This document shows, piece by piece, positions 37,737 to 46,679 of a stretch of 64,000 nucleotides of DNA. A program made the position numbers and the translations under genes. Position 1 is the stretch's first letter, and every line of letters begins with the position of its first letter. Origin of the DNA: Pseudomonas khavaziana (GTDB lineage Bacteria > Pseudomonadota > Gammaproteobacteria > Pseudomonadales > Pseudomonadaceae); contig NZ_JAHSTT010000008.1 of the NCBI RefSeq assembly GCF_019145205.1, positions 248,001 to 312,000 on the forward strand. Reading direction: 5' to 3'. The notes beneath the pieces are model-generated. The model had not been told where the DNA came from. It did not search any database and worked only from the letters and a program-made list of their open reading frames with translations.

Positions 37737-37887
37737 AAACAGCGGGCGAAAAAAAAGGCCTGCCGGTTTTCCCGGAACAGCCCTTTGAAAGGTTCCAACA
37801 TTTGGGGGAGGAACCTGCGCAGTGTGCCGCTGATATTGCATTGGCGCCACTGCATATTAATGAGGTTTAAATGCAAAAATTATGCAG

Positions 37888-38112
37888 TCAAATGGCATCG
37901 CCGTAGGTAATCGGCCCTGCCGGGTTTTGCGTGGCGGCGTTGATCTTACCCAGCACGCGGCTGTTGGCCTCTTCATTGAACAGGCGTTCTTGCACGTCTT
38001 CGCGTAATCTGGGGTCGTCGGCCAACGGGCCCTTAAGTGCCACCAGTGCGTCGCGCAGCTCCATCAAACGATCCAGTCTGGGTAAGGGTACAGTGAACAG
38101 TTCCTCTCGCAC
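37888..38112 (-). CDS. Small conserved-looking protein of unknown function
   Basis: 74 residues. GTG 38112 is supported by GAGAGGA 7 bases upstream. The sequence is helical and charged (DRLMELRDALVALKGPLADDPRLREDVQERL) with a tail NPAGPITYGDAI and no hydrophobic segment. I do not recognise the family. It stands alone, 150 bases upstream of the HPP gene on the same strand. Confidence 0.6.
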   Translation of the reverse strand: MREELFTVPLPRLDRLMELRDALVALKGPLADDPRLREDVQERLFNEEANSRVLGKINAATQNPAGPITYGDAI

Positions 38113-38341
38113 GGCATTGTCCTCTCAATGAAGTAAGCCATCGCGTGGGCAGCCTACAGCGTCCTTGTTGTTATGGAGTGCCTTGGTCCGAACGCCAGCA
38201 GGTGAGCGCTGACGAGCGGGTGGTAGATATTGATTGCACGTGGCAGCGAGTCTACCGTTGGGTTCCAGGCGCAGGAAGGGAAAGTGCACCAGCTATTACG
38301 CAAAGGAATGTAGGTGTTTTCTTGGTGCCTATGATGAAAGT

Positions 38342-38374
38342 CGCCCACTGGTTGAAGAGTGGGCGTTCTTTCTT
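38342..38374 (+). terminator. Plus-strand rho-independent terminator without an upstream gene
   Basis: CGCCCACT (38342-38349) pairs with AGTGGGCG (38358-38365), 8-base loop, then TTCTTTCTTA. No plausible plus-strand protein gene precedes it; the nearest is on the minus strand. It may end a small RNA starting in 38130-38330. In the other direction it could serve the end of the minus-strand arn operon, though no T-run follows there. Confidence 0.55.
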
Positions 38375-38395
38375 ACGATGCCATGGGAAAAGCAC

Positions 38396-40018
38396 TCAAG
38401 GCGCCGAAGTGGCTGCCAGATGCAGCAGTACATAGGGGGTCTTGTCGAACTCGCCGGTGAGCATCGGCGTGATCGAACGCAGGCGTGGATCATCCAGCGT
38501 TTCGAAGTCTGCCTGACTCATGACGACCCATGCCGGCGCCTGGATCGGTTTCAAATCGACAGGCAATTGGGTAAACAACGGCACCTTGTCACAATCGTAA
38601 TTGACCATGAACTTGATGGCTTTCGCGTCTTTGCCCAAGGCGTGCAGCACCAGCGGGGCCGGCTGCTGCAGGACCTTGGCCTTCACGGCAAGGCTGAACG
38701 TGCGGGTGTCGTACAGCCGGCGTTCCAAGGGTTCAACCACCATGATGTAGGTGGTCCAGAGCGCGAGCACGGCGGCCAAGGCGGGACCATAGTGGCGTAG
38801 TCGCGCCTTGAGCAGTGCCAGCAAAGCCAGGACCTGGAGCAGCCCGAGCACAACGAAGATCAGCTCGAGGCTGGCCAGCGGCTCTGGATAACGCCGCCGC
38901 GCCACCACCAGGCCAATCGCCAATAGCGTTGGCAACAGCGTCCAGAGACCCAGTGTCAGCCCACGCAGCCAGGTAAAGAGACGGCCCTGGGAGACCTGGA
39001 AAGGGTACGCGGCGATGATGGCTGCAAACGGCAGCATCGGCAGGATATAACGTGCCTTCTTGGCCTGGGGCACCGACAGGCCCAGCATCACCAGCAAAGC
39101 CGCGGCCGCGCAATAGCACACCAGCTTCAACGCCGGGTCCGGCCCGCGCCGGCCGCCAATCACCACGGCCAGCAGCGCCAGCAATGCCAGCGGATAGGCC
39201 ATGGCATAGTTGCCCATGGAGCTGGTGAAGTAATACAGCACGCCGCCGGAGCCTTCGCTGCCATCCATGCGCCCAAGGAACTGCATACGAATCACATCAT
39301 GCATGAAGTCTTCGCCGCCGCTGAGCTTGGCCAGCAGCAACAGCAGGCCGACACACGCCGCCAATAGCGCCAGTGACAGCAAGCCGAAGCTGAACAACTG
39401 GCGCCATTGGCGGTTGATCAGGTAATAGCTGCACAACACCCCGGTGGGGATCACCAGGCCAATCGGCCCACGGATCGCAAACCCCAGCAGCAGCAACAGG
39501 AACACCCAATGCAGGCGTTTGGCTGCACTGAAGTGATCATGGGCATACCCCAGGTAAAACACGGCCAGGGCCACGGCAGCGAGCATCTGGTCCAGGGAGA
39601 CCGAGCGGGTTTCGCTGACAAAAGTGCTGCTGAGCAGCAACATCGTAATACTCAGCAAGCCCCAGCGCCGCGAGTAGGGCGCGATCAGGCGATACACCAG
39701 CACCACGATCAGCGCCGATGCGAGCGCGGTAGGCAACCACGCCGTCAGGCTGGTGACCTGGCCGAAAGGCAACGACAACAGCCAGGTCAGCAGGGTCGAC
39801 GTCGCCAGGTAGTCGGCATAGGGCTGACCGTAGGTGGTGGGGAAAAAGCTTGGCCCATGGCGCAGCATTTCCTGGGCAAAGACCACGAAGCGCGAATCGA
39901 AGCCGATGATCGCCTGGTGCCAGTTGCCGGCAATGAACAGCACCAGCGCCAGAAGCCCAAGCCCCAGCGACTGGCGGCGGATCGTGGCACTCTGCAGGGA
40001 CGGAAAAACCTTGTTCAC
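38396..40018 (-). CDS. ArnT-like GT39 glycosyltransferase (second copy)
   Basis: 540-residue integral membrane protein with about 12 hydrophobic segments and the ArnT/PMT layout: N-terminal periplasmic loop beginning GFDSRFVVFAQEML, where true ArnT has DETRYA, then QAKKARYILPMLP matching the KLPSYIMP region of ArnT. GTG 40018 abuts the ugd stop, so it belongs to the arn operon as its last gene. It may transfer a different polyprenyl-linked sugar to lipid A or another acceptor; the changed first-loop acid pair makes redundancy with ArnT doubtful. Confidence 0.8.
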   Translation of the reverse strand: MNKVFPSLQSATIRRQSLGLGLLALVLFIAGNWHQAIIGFDSRFVVFAQEMLRHGPSFFPTTYGQPYADYLATSTLLTWLLSLPFGQVTSLTAWLPTALASALIVVLVYRLIAPYSRRWGLLSITMLLLSSTFVSETRSVSLDQMLAAVALAVFYLGYAHDHFSAAKRLHWVFLLLLLGFAIRGPIGLVIPTGVLCSYYLINRQWRQLFSFGLLSLALLAACVGLLLLLAKLSGGEDFMHDVIRMQFLGRMDGSEGSGGVLYYFTSSMGNYAMAYPLALLALLAVVIGGRRGPDPALKLVCYCAAAALLVMLGLSVPQAKKARYILPMLPFAAIIAAYPFQVSQGRLFTWLRGLTLGLWTLLPTLLAIGLVVARRRYPEPLASLELIFVVLGLLQVLALLALLKARLRHYGPALAAVLALWTTYIMVVEPLERRLYDTRTFSLAVKAKVLQQPAPLVLHALGKDAKAIKFMVNYDCDKVPLFTQLPVDLKPIQAPAWVVMSQADFETLDDPRLRSITPMLTGEFDKTPYVLLHLAATSAP

Positions 40019-41401
40019 CTAGCCGACATCCCTGACCTGTTCCACCCAGTTTTGCTGGGGGATCGGCAACTCGCAGGAATCGCCACGGCCGATGGGGAAA
40101 TACTTGAAGCCTTTGCGTGTCAGGCGCTCACCGTCATACAGGTTGCGGCCATCGAAGATCACCGGGGTTTTCAGGCGCTGGTGAATCAGGTCGAAGTCCG
40201 GTGCCTTGAATTGCTGCCATTCGGTACACACGATCAGTGCATCGGCGCCGCCCAGGGTGGACTCCGGGGTGCCCATCAGCATCAACCGCGGGTCATCGCC
40301 GTAGATACGCTGGGTTTCCTGCATGGCTTCCGGGTCGAAGGCGCGCACATTGGCGCCGGCAGCCCAGAGGGCTTCCATCAGTACACGGCTGGGGGCGTCG
40401 CGCATGTCATCGGTATTGGGTTTGAAGGCCAGGCCCCACAAGGCGAACGTCTTGCCCTTGAGGTTGCCCTTGAAGAACGCGTTGATACGCTCGAAGAGCT
40501 TGCTCTTCTGCCGCTGGTTGATGGCTTCCACGGCTTCGAGCAGGTCGCTGGAGCAGTTGGCTTGCTTGGCGCTGTGGATCAAGGCACGCATGTCTTTGGG
40601 AAAGCATGAGCCGCCATAGCCGCAGCCCGGGTAGATGAAGTGGTAGCCGATCCGCGAGTCGGCACCGATTCCCAGGCGCACCGCTTCAATATCGGCACCC
40701 AAATGTTCAGCCAGCTCGGCGATCTGGTTGATGAAGCTGATCTTGGTGGCCAGCATGCAGTTGGCGGCGTATTTGGTCAGCTCGGCGCTGCGCAGGTCCA
40801 TGAAGATGATGCGGTCGTGGTTGCGGTTGAACGGTGCGTACAGGTCGCGCATTACTTCACGCACTTGCTCACGTTCGCAGCCGATGATGATGCGGTCCGG
40901 ACGGCGGCAGTCGGCAACGGCCGAGCCCTCCTTGAGGAATTCCGGATTGGAGACGATATCGAAATCCAGGTGGCGGCCTGCAATATGCAGGTTCTTTTCG
41001 ATATGGGCACGCAGGGTGTCGCCTGTACCGACAGGCACGGTGGACTTCTCCACCAGGATCACCGGCTCCACGCGGTGGCGAGACACGGCGTCACCCACCG
41101 ACAGCACGTATTTGAGGTCGGCCGAACCGTCCTCGTCGGACGGCGTGCCCACGGCGATGAACAGCACTTCACCGTGCTCGACGGCGAGTTTTTCGTCGTA
41201 GGTAAAGTGCAGGCGTCCACTTTCCAGGTTGTCCTTGACCATCGCGGCCAGGCCCGGCTCGAAGATGGTCACGTGGCCTTTTTGGAGTGCCTCGACCTTG
41301 CTCTTGTCAACGTCCATGCAAATGACATCGTGACCGACTTCGGCGAGTACAGTGGCCTGTACCAAACCAACGTAACCACTACCAAATACACTGATTTTCA
41401 T
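40019..41401 (-). CDS. ugd: UDP-glucose 6-dehydrogenase
   Basis: 460 residues. NAD-binding FGSGYVGLVQATVLAEVGH in outline at the N-terminus, catalytic Cys in YPGCGYGGSCFPKD, and a C-terminal UDP-binding domain. It makes UDP-glucuronate, the precursor for aminoarabinose synthesis by ArnA. ATG overlaps the arnF stop (ATGA), so the operon is translationally chained up to this point. Confidence 0.92.
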   Translation of the reverse strand: MKISVFGSGYVGLVQATVLAEVGHDVICMDVDKSKVEALQKGHVTIFEPGLAAMVKDNLESGRLHFTYDEKLAVEHGEVLFIAVGTPSDEDGSADLKYVLSVGDAVSRHRVEPVILVEKSTVPVGTGDTLRAHIEKNLHIAGRHLDFDIVSNPEFLKEGSAVADCRRPDRIIIGCEREQVREVMRDLYAPFNRNHDRIIFMDLRSAELTKYAANCMLATKISFINQIAELAEHLGADIEAVRLGIGADSRIGYHFIYPGCGYGGSCFPKDMRALIHSAKQANCSSDLLEAVEAINQRQKSKLFERINAFFKGNLKGKTFALWGLAFKPNTDDMRDAPSRVLMEALWAAGANVRAFDPEAMQETQRIYGDDPRLMLMGTPESTLGGADALIVCTEWQQFKAPDFDLIHQRLKTPVIFDGRNLYDGERLTRKGFKYFPIGRGDSCELPIPQQNWVEQVRDVG

Positions 41402-41811
41402 GGGGTATTCCTGGGACTTGAGGTGCTAGCACGACGAGAGTTGATAACCAGTACACCGAGGATGACCAAGGCCACCCCCAGGGTTTTTGAAAGCGAGAAA
41501 TCTTCGTTGAACACCGGCAGGCTGGCGGCCAGCAGGTAAACCAGCGCGTAGCTGATGCTGAGCAACGAATAGGCGCGGCCGAGGGGCAAGTCCTTCAGCG
41601 CGCCGAGCCAGCAGAGCATCGATAGCGCATAGGCGCTGATCGCCAGGATCACCACGCCCAAGGCGCTGAGGTCGATGCTGTTGCTGGTGAAGGCTGCCAG
41701 CCATTCGGCGGGCAAGGGCAGGCGTGTCATGCTCCAGCGCATGCCCAACTGGGCGCCACTCACCAGGCCGACACTGCCCAAGGCCAGGGCGAAACCCCGT
41801 ACGCGGCTCAT
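41398..41811 (-). CDS. arnF: ArnF, subunit of the undecaprenyl-P-Ara4N flippase
   Basis: 137 residues from ATG 41811, four hydrophobic spans of small-multidrug-resistance/EamA half-size type, with ALKDLPLGRAYSLLSISYALVYL and ALVILGVLVI near the end. With ArnE it flips undecaprenyl-phosphate-aminoarabinose across the inner membrane. Coupled on both sides through ATGA overlaps to arnE and ugd. A longer frame exists upstream but is only arnE read out of phase. Confidence 0.88.
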   Translation of the reverse strand: MSRVRGFALALGSVGLVSGAQLGMRWSMTRLPLPAEWLAAFTSNSIDLSALGVVILAISAYALSMLCWLGALKDLPLGRAYSLLSISYALVYLLAASLPVFNEDFSLSKTLGVALVILGVLVINSRRASTSSPRNTP

Positions 41812-42155
41812 ACCTGGCGCCCCAGCAAGGCGACACCGACAATCACCAGCGCCACACCCAGCCAGTGACGGCCATCGATGGGTTCGTGAAACACAAAGCG
41901 CGCCACCAGCGTGACCAGCACGAAATTCAAGCTGAGCATGGGGTAGGCAATGCCCACTTCCAGGCGCTGCAGCACCAACAGCCACGCCAGCAGACCCAGG
42001 CCCAGGCACACCAGCGCCGACCATAACCATGGTGAGCGCAGTTTCAACGCCCAACCGTCCGGCACGTCACGCCAGCTTTCTACGGCGAACTTTTGCGAGA
42101 CCTGGCCCATGCAGGTGAACAGGCAGGCTGTGAGTAACAGCAGCAGGGTGATCAT
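41808..42155 (-). CDS. arnE: ArnE, subunit of the undecaprenyl-P-Ara4N flippase
   Basis: 115 residues, four hydrophobic spans, with GQVSQKFAVESWRD near the N-terminus and LQRLEVGIAYPMLSLNFVLV, both typical of ArnE. Partner of ArnF. Start and stop each overlap the neighbouring gene by 4 bases. Confidence 0.9.
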   Translation of the reverse strand: MITLLLLLTACLFTCMGQVSQKFAVESWRDVPDGWALKLRSPWLWSALVCLGLGLLAWLLVLQRLEVGIAYPMLSLNFVLVTLVARFVFHEPIDGRHWLGVALVIVGVALLGRQV

Positions 42156-43807
42156 GGCGCGACCTGGGGGAAAATCAGGATCACGATCTTGCCCTGTGCA
42201 TAGCGCTTGCCATCGGCAGGCAGCAGCGCGAGTTCTTCCTTTTCGCCGGCGCTATTGACCCGCATCACCACGCCAACAGCGCCGGTACGCCGGGTTTGCT
42301 CCATCCATGCCTGAATCGCGTTGCGGTCCACCAGGCGCGGGGCCGTATCCGCATAAGTCAGGCCGTACTTGACCTCTCCTGAGGTGTTGTACAGCGTGAT
42401 ATCAGGGCGTTTCAGACGCCATGACAGCGCTGAGGCGGCGCCAAGGTCATTGCTCAACAGGGCGACGGTGGGCTGCAACTCGTCGATGTGATCAATGATG
42501 AACTGGTCCGGGGTCTTGTTATAAACCACCGAATGGGGCAACGCCGCAGGCACCAGGACCACCAGCAAGCCACTGCCGATCAGGGGCGCGGCCCACAATG
42601 CCAAGGGGCGCGCCGCTTGCAGCAGATTGATGACGATCCAGCCGAACAAGAAGGTAAACACCAGCACCAGGCTGAGGGTTTCCTCGCCGGGTTCGTACAC
42701 CGGTTTCTTCAACTGGAACCAGCTGAGGGCCAGCAAGACCAGCACACCGATCACCAGGTTCAACCAGCCATTGATACGCAGGACGCGACCGTGGCGCTGA
42801 GTGAGTTTGTCGCTCAGGGTCGAGCCCATCAGCAGGGCCAGGGGCAACATGCACGGCATGATATAGGAGGGCAGCTTGCCCTTGGCCAGGCTGAAAAACG
42901 CCAGGGGCATCAGCAGCCAGAGCAGCAGGAACGCGGTCTTTGGTACGCGCTTTTGCAGCCACGCCTCTTTGGCTGTAGACGGCAGCAGCGCGACCCATGG
43001 CAGCGCGAACGCTATCAGCAGCGGTAGGTAGTACCAGAACGGTTCGGCGTGCTGGGCGTCTTCACCGGCGAAGCGTTGGATATGCTCGTGCCAGAAGAAG
43101 AAGTGCCAGTAGTCCGGCTCTTGTAAATGCACGGCCAACGCCCATGGCACGCTGACCACAATCGCCACCAGTACGGCCACAACGCCGAACTTGAACAATT
43201 CGCCCATGCGTTTTTGCCAGAGGGCGTAGGGCAGGGCGACCAATACCGGCAGCAACCAGGCCAGGAAGCCCTTGGTCATGAAACCCAAGCCGCACGCGAA
43301 ACCCAGCAGGGCCCAGGACCACAGGCGGCCACGCCGCGAGCTGCTGTCGAAGCAGAACCACAACGCCACACCGGTCAGGTTGACCCAGAAGGTGAACTGC
43401 GGGTCCAGGTTGGCATAGCCGCCGAGCGCCGCGACACTGACGAAACTCATGTACAGAACGGTGCTGACCAGGCTTTTCTGCGGGTCGTTCCACAGCCGGC
43501 GAGAGACCAGGTAGACCATCAGGATGCTCAAGCCGGTGCTCAACGCCGAGGCAAACCGTACGCCGAACAGGTTCTGCCCGAAGAGCGCCTGGCCCAGCGC
43601 GATCATCCAATAGCCTGCGGCGGGTTTTTCGAAGTAGCGGATGCCCATAAAGTGCGGTGACGCCCATTTGCCGGTCAGCAGCATTTCCTGGCTGATCTGC
43701 GCATAACGGGTTTCATCCGGGATCCACAGGCCGTGGGTAGCCAGCGGCAGCAGATAGACCACGGCAAACGCCAGCAGGAGCAAGGGCAGGGCCCAGCGGC
43801 GGATCAT
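42152..43807 (-). CDS. arnT: ArnT, lipid A 4-amino-4-deoxy-L-arabinose transferase
   Basis: 551-residue GT-C membrane enzyme that moves aminoarabinose from undecaprenyl phosphate to lipid A, lowering affinity for cationic peptides and polymyxin. First periplasmic loop carries DETRYAQISQEML with the essential acidic pair; GIRYFEKPAAGYW and KGKLPSYIMPCMLPLA are also conserved. ATG 43807 overlaps the arnD stop (ATGA) and is chosen over a start 21 bases earlier. Confidence 0.93.
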   Translation of the reverse strand: MIRRWALPLLLLAFAVVYLLPLATHGLWIPDETRYAQISQEMLLTGKWASPHFMGIRYFEKPAAGYWMIALGQALFGQNLFGVRFASALSTGLSILMVYLVSRRLWNDPQKSLVSTVLYMSFVSVAALGGYANLDPQFTFWVNLTGVALWFCFDSSSRRGRLWSWALLGFACGLGFMTKGFLAWLLPVLVALPYALWQKRMGELFKFGVVAVLVAIVVSVPWALAVHLQEPDYWHFFFWHEHIQRFAGEDAQHAEPFWYYLPLLIAFALPWVALLPSTAKEAWLQKRVPKTAFLLLWLLMPLAFFSLAKGKLPSYIMPCMLPLALLMGSTLSDKLTQRHGRVLRINGWLNLVIGVLVLLALSWFQLKKPVYEPGEETLSLVLVFTFLFGWIVINLLQAARPLALWAAPLIGSGLLVVLVPAALPHSVVYNKTPDQFIIDHIDELQPTVALLSNDLGAASALSWRLKRPDITLYNTSGEVKYGLTYADTAPRLVDRNAIQAWMEQTRRTGAVGVVMRVNSAGEKEELALLPADGKRYAQGKIVILIFPQVAP

Positions 43808-44688
43808 GCTTGTTGTACTCCGAGCCAACCCTCGCGACCGCTCAAGGCGCCGCGCACCAACCGTTGCTGGGGCAGGGTGGTCACATCCGCGGGCAACAGG
43901 TCGCCCAGGGGCGTAAAATCAATGCCGCGTTGCTTTGCCTGAGTGAGCAACTGGCGAAAATCATTGGCCATCAGAATCCCTTCTACCTCTGCGTGGACCG
44001 TGTAGACGTTCAGTTTTGAGGCGCTGAACCGGTCCAGGATGTAGTTGTTGAAGTCTTTGGCAGCCACTACCGGTCCGACGACTTCGTCGAAGGTCGGCAG
44101 GTCTACCGGAATTTGTGGGGTGCCGGCGCTGCCATCGGCCAAGGTCGGTCGAAACAGGCTGGTGCCCCGGCAATCACTGTTGTAGCGGAAGTTGAACCCT
44201 TGCTTGGCTTGCACCACACGCTCATCGGCACGCCAACCGGCAGCCGCTGAACAATCGATAGGTTCGCCCAGGATGTCGCTCAAGGTCTGCACGCCTCGCC
44301 GAACCTGCTTGATCAACTGCGCCTCGCTCCAGCGCCCGGCGTTGGCCTGCCAGCCATGGTGATCCCAGGCGTGCAGGCCGACTTCATGCCCGGCAGCCTT
44401 GGCCTGGCGCATCAAATGCCCCAGGTCGCGGCCAATCGGCTTGCCTGGCCAGGCAGTGCCGGCCAGCAGGATGTCCCAGCCATACAGGCCGGCAGCATTG
44501 GAACGCAGCATCTTCCACAGGAATTGCGGGCGGATCAGGCGCCACAAATGGCGGCCCATGTTGTCCGGGCCGACACTGAAGAAGAACGTCGCCTTTACCC
44601 CGGCTTCAGCCAGGGATTCGAGCAGCCGCGGCACACCTTCACGGGTGCCACGGTAGGTGTCGACGTCGATGCGAAGACCTGCCTGCAT
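43804..44688 (-). CDS. arnD: ArnD, undecaprenyl-P-Ara4FN deformylase
   Basis: 294 residues, polysaccharide-deacetylase fold. RIDVDTYRGTREGVPRLL at the start supplies the metal-binding Asp region, GHEVGLHAWDHHGW the two His, and AAGWRADERV a further conserved block. It removes the formyl group before flipping. Its ATG shares one base with the arnA stop (TAATG). Confidence 0.93.
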   Translation of the reverse strand: MQAGLRIDVDTYRGTREGVPRLLESLAEAGVKATFFFSVGPDNMGRHLWRLIRPQFLWKMLRSNAAGLYGWDILLAGTAWPGKPIGRDLGHLMRQAKAAGHEVGLHAWDHHGWQANAGRWSEAQLIKQVRRGVQTLSDILGEPIDCSAAAGWRADERVVQAKQGFNFRYNSDCRGTSLFRPTLADGSAGTPQIPVDLPTFDEVVGPVVAAKDFNNYILDRFSASKLNVYTVHAEVEGILMANDFRQLLTQAKQRGIDFTPLGDLLPADVTTLPQQRLVRGALSGREGWLGVQQA

Positions 44689-46679
44689 TATTTCTTGTCC
44701 GCTATTTCAAGCATGGCTTCGCGCAAGAAGAAGTCGAGCGTGTTGCCGATGGTTTCGCTCATCTGCACGGTCGGCTCCCAGTTCAGCAGGCGCTTGGCGT
44801 TTTCGATGCTGGGCTTGCGGTGCGCCACGTCCTGGTAACCGGTGCCGTAGAACGCCTTGCTTTCCACGTCGCGGAAACCGGCAAACGGTGGGAAGTTATG
44901 GCGCAGCGGGTGGGCCTCGAACTGACGCAACAGCTCTTCGCCCAACTGGCGAATGCTCGCTTCGTTTTCCGGGTTGCCGATGTTGATGATCTGGCCGTTG
45001 CAGGCATCGTTGTCGTTATCGATGATGCGGGCCAGGGCCTCGATGCCGTCGGCAATGTCGGTGAAGCAACGTTTTTGCTCACCACCGTCGAACAGGCGGA
45101 TCGGCGTGCCTTCCACCAGGTTGAGGATCAGCTGGGTGATGGCGCGGGAGCTGCCGATACGCGCCGAGTCGAGGCGGTCCAGGCGCGGGCCCATCCAGTT
45201 GAAAGGGCGGAACAGGGTGAAGTTCAGGCCCTTGTCGCCGTAGGCCCAGATCACGCGGTCCAGCAGTTGCTTGGACACCGAGTAGATCCAACGCTGCTTG
45301 TTGACCGGGCCGACCACCAGGTTGGAGGTGTCTTCGTCGAAGTACTGGTCCTGGCACATGCCATAGACTTCGGAGGTCGATGGGAAGATCACACGCTTGT
45401 TGTACTTGACGCAGTAGCGCACCAGCTTGAGGTTTTCTTCGAAGTCCAGCTCGAACACACGCAGCGGATTACGGGTGTATTCAATCGGGGTGGCGATGGC
45501 TACCAGCGGCAGGACCACGTCGCATTTCTTGATGTGGTACTCGATCCACTCTGAGTGGATGCTGATATCGCCTTCCACGTAGTGGAAGTTGGGGTGGCTG
45601 CGCAGGCGCTCGATGGCGTCGGAGCCGATGTCCAGGCCATAGATCTCGTAACGGTCGTCACGCAGCAGGCGCTCGGACAGGTGGTTACCGATAAAACCGT
45701 TTACCCCCAGGATCAGCACGCGGGTACGGCGTGGCTTGCGCCCGGACTCAGCGCCGCGCAGTACGGAACCGTCCACCAGGCCCAGCTCATCGGCCAGGGC
45801 CGGGCCGGCCAGGTACAGGCCATTTTCATTGCGCTGGCCGAACTTGATCACCAGGGAGTCTTCGCCGCAGGCAATACGCAGCGGGCTGACGCTGATCACG
45901 CGACCTGGCGCCAGGCCTTCGTTGCCCTTGACCACCTCGGCTTGCCAGACGATCAGTTTGTGCTCGCCGACGGCGCAAAAGGCGCCTGGGTACGGCTGGG
46001 TCACGGCGCGAACCAGGTTTAACAGGGTTTCGGCTGGTTGTTTCCAGTCCAGCTTGCCATCGGCGGCGGTGCGGCGGCCGAAGTAAGTGGCTTGGCTTTC
46101 ATCCTGGGCGGTTTCAGCCAGCTTGCCCTGGGCCAGCTGTGGCAGCGCATCGCGCAGCAGAGCAGCGGCGGCATCACGCAGCTTGGCGTGCAGGCTCAAG
46201 CCGGTATCGGTGCGGTCGATGCTGACGCGCTGCTGGGCCAGGATGGCGCCCGCATCGGCACGCTTGACCATGCGATGCAGGGTGACACCGGTTTCAGTCT
46301 CACCGTTGACCAGCACCCAGTTGGCCGGTGCGCGGCCACGGTATTTGGGCAGCAACGAGCCGTGCAGGTTGAACGCGCCTTTGCGAGCGGTGGCCAACAG
46401 CGCTTCGCTGAGCAGGTTGCGGTAGTAGAAAGAGAAGATGTACTCCGGATTCAGCTTGGCGATGCGCTCGATCCACAGGGGGTGATTGGCGTCTTCCGGG
46501 GCGTGTACCGGGATGCCATTACGTGCGCAGAGCTGAGCGACGGAGCCATAGAAGTTGTTTTCCCTGGGGTCATCGGCATGGGTGAACACGGCGGCAATTT
46601 CGTAGCCCGCACTGAGCAGGGCTTCAATGCCTGCACAGCCAATATCGTGGTAAGCGAAGACAACAGCTTTTGAACTCAT
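44688..46679 (-). CDS. arnA: ArnA, bifunctional UDP-Ara4N formyltransferase / UDP-glucuronate decarboxylase
   Basis: 663 residues, full length. Formyltransferase half: FNLHGSLLPKYRGRAPANW with the catalytic Asn/His pair and TETGVTLHRM. Dehydrogenase/decarboxylase half from about residue 315: VLILGVNGFIGNHLSERLL for NAD, FPSTSEVYG and WIYSVSKQLLDRV with the Tyr/Lys of the SDR site. It makes UDP-Ara4O and later formylates UDP-Ara4N. The intermediate transamination needs ArnB, which is not in this window. Start overlaps the arnC stop. Confidence 0.95.
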   Translation of the reverse strand: MSSKAVVFAYHDIGCAGIEALLSAGYEIAAVFTHADDPRENNFYGSVAQLCARNGIPVHAPEDANHPLWIERIAKLNPEYIFSFYYRNLLSEALLATARKGAFNLHGSLLPKYRGRAPANWVLVNGETETGVTLHRMVKRADAGAILAQQRVSIDRTDTGLSLHAKLRDAAAALLRDALPQLAQGKLAETAQDESQATYFGRRTAADGKLDWKQPAETLLNLVRAVTQPYPGAFCAVGEHKLIVWQAEVVKGNEGLAPGRVISVSPLRIACGEDSLVIKFGQRNENGLYLAGPALADELGLVDGSVLRGAESGRKPRRTRVLILGVNGFIGNHLSERLLRDDRYEIYGLDIGSDAIERLRSHPNFHYVEGDISIHSEWIEYHIKKCDVVLPLVAIATPIEYTRNPLRVFELDFEENLKLVRYCVKYNKRVIFPSTSEVYGMCQDQYFDEDTSNLVVGPVNKQRWIYSVSKQLLDRVIWAYGDKGLNFTLFRPFNWMGPRLDRLDSARIGSSRAITQLILNLVEGTPIRLFDGGEQKRCFTDIADGIEALARIIDNDNDACNGQIINIGNPENEASIRQLGEELLRQFEAHPLRHNFPPFAGFRDVESKAFYGTGYQDVAHRKPSIENAKRLLNWEPTVQMSETIGNTLDFFLREAMLEIADKK

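Noticed and set aside
38145..38435. 96-residue plus-strand frame before the orphan terminator
   Set aside because: It runs through the terminator hairpin and into the 3' end of the GT39 gene and has no credible start or composition.
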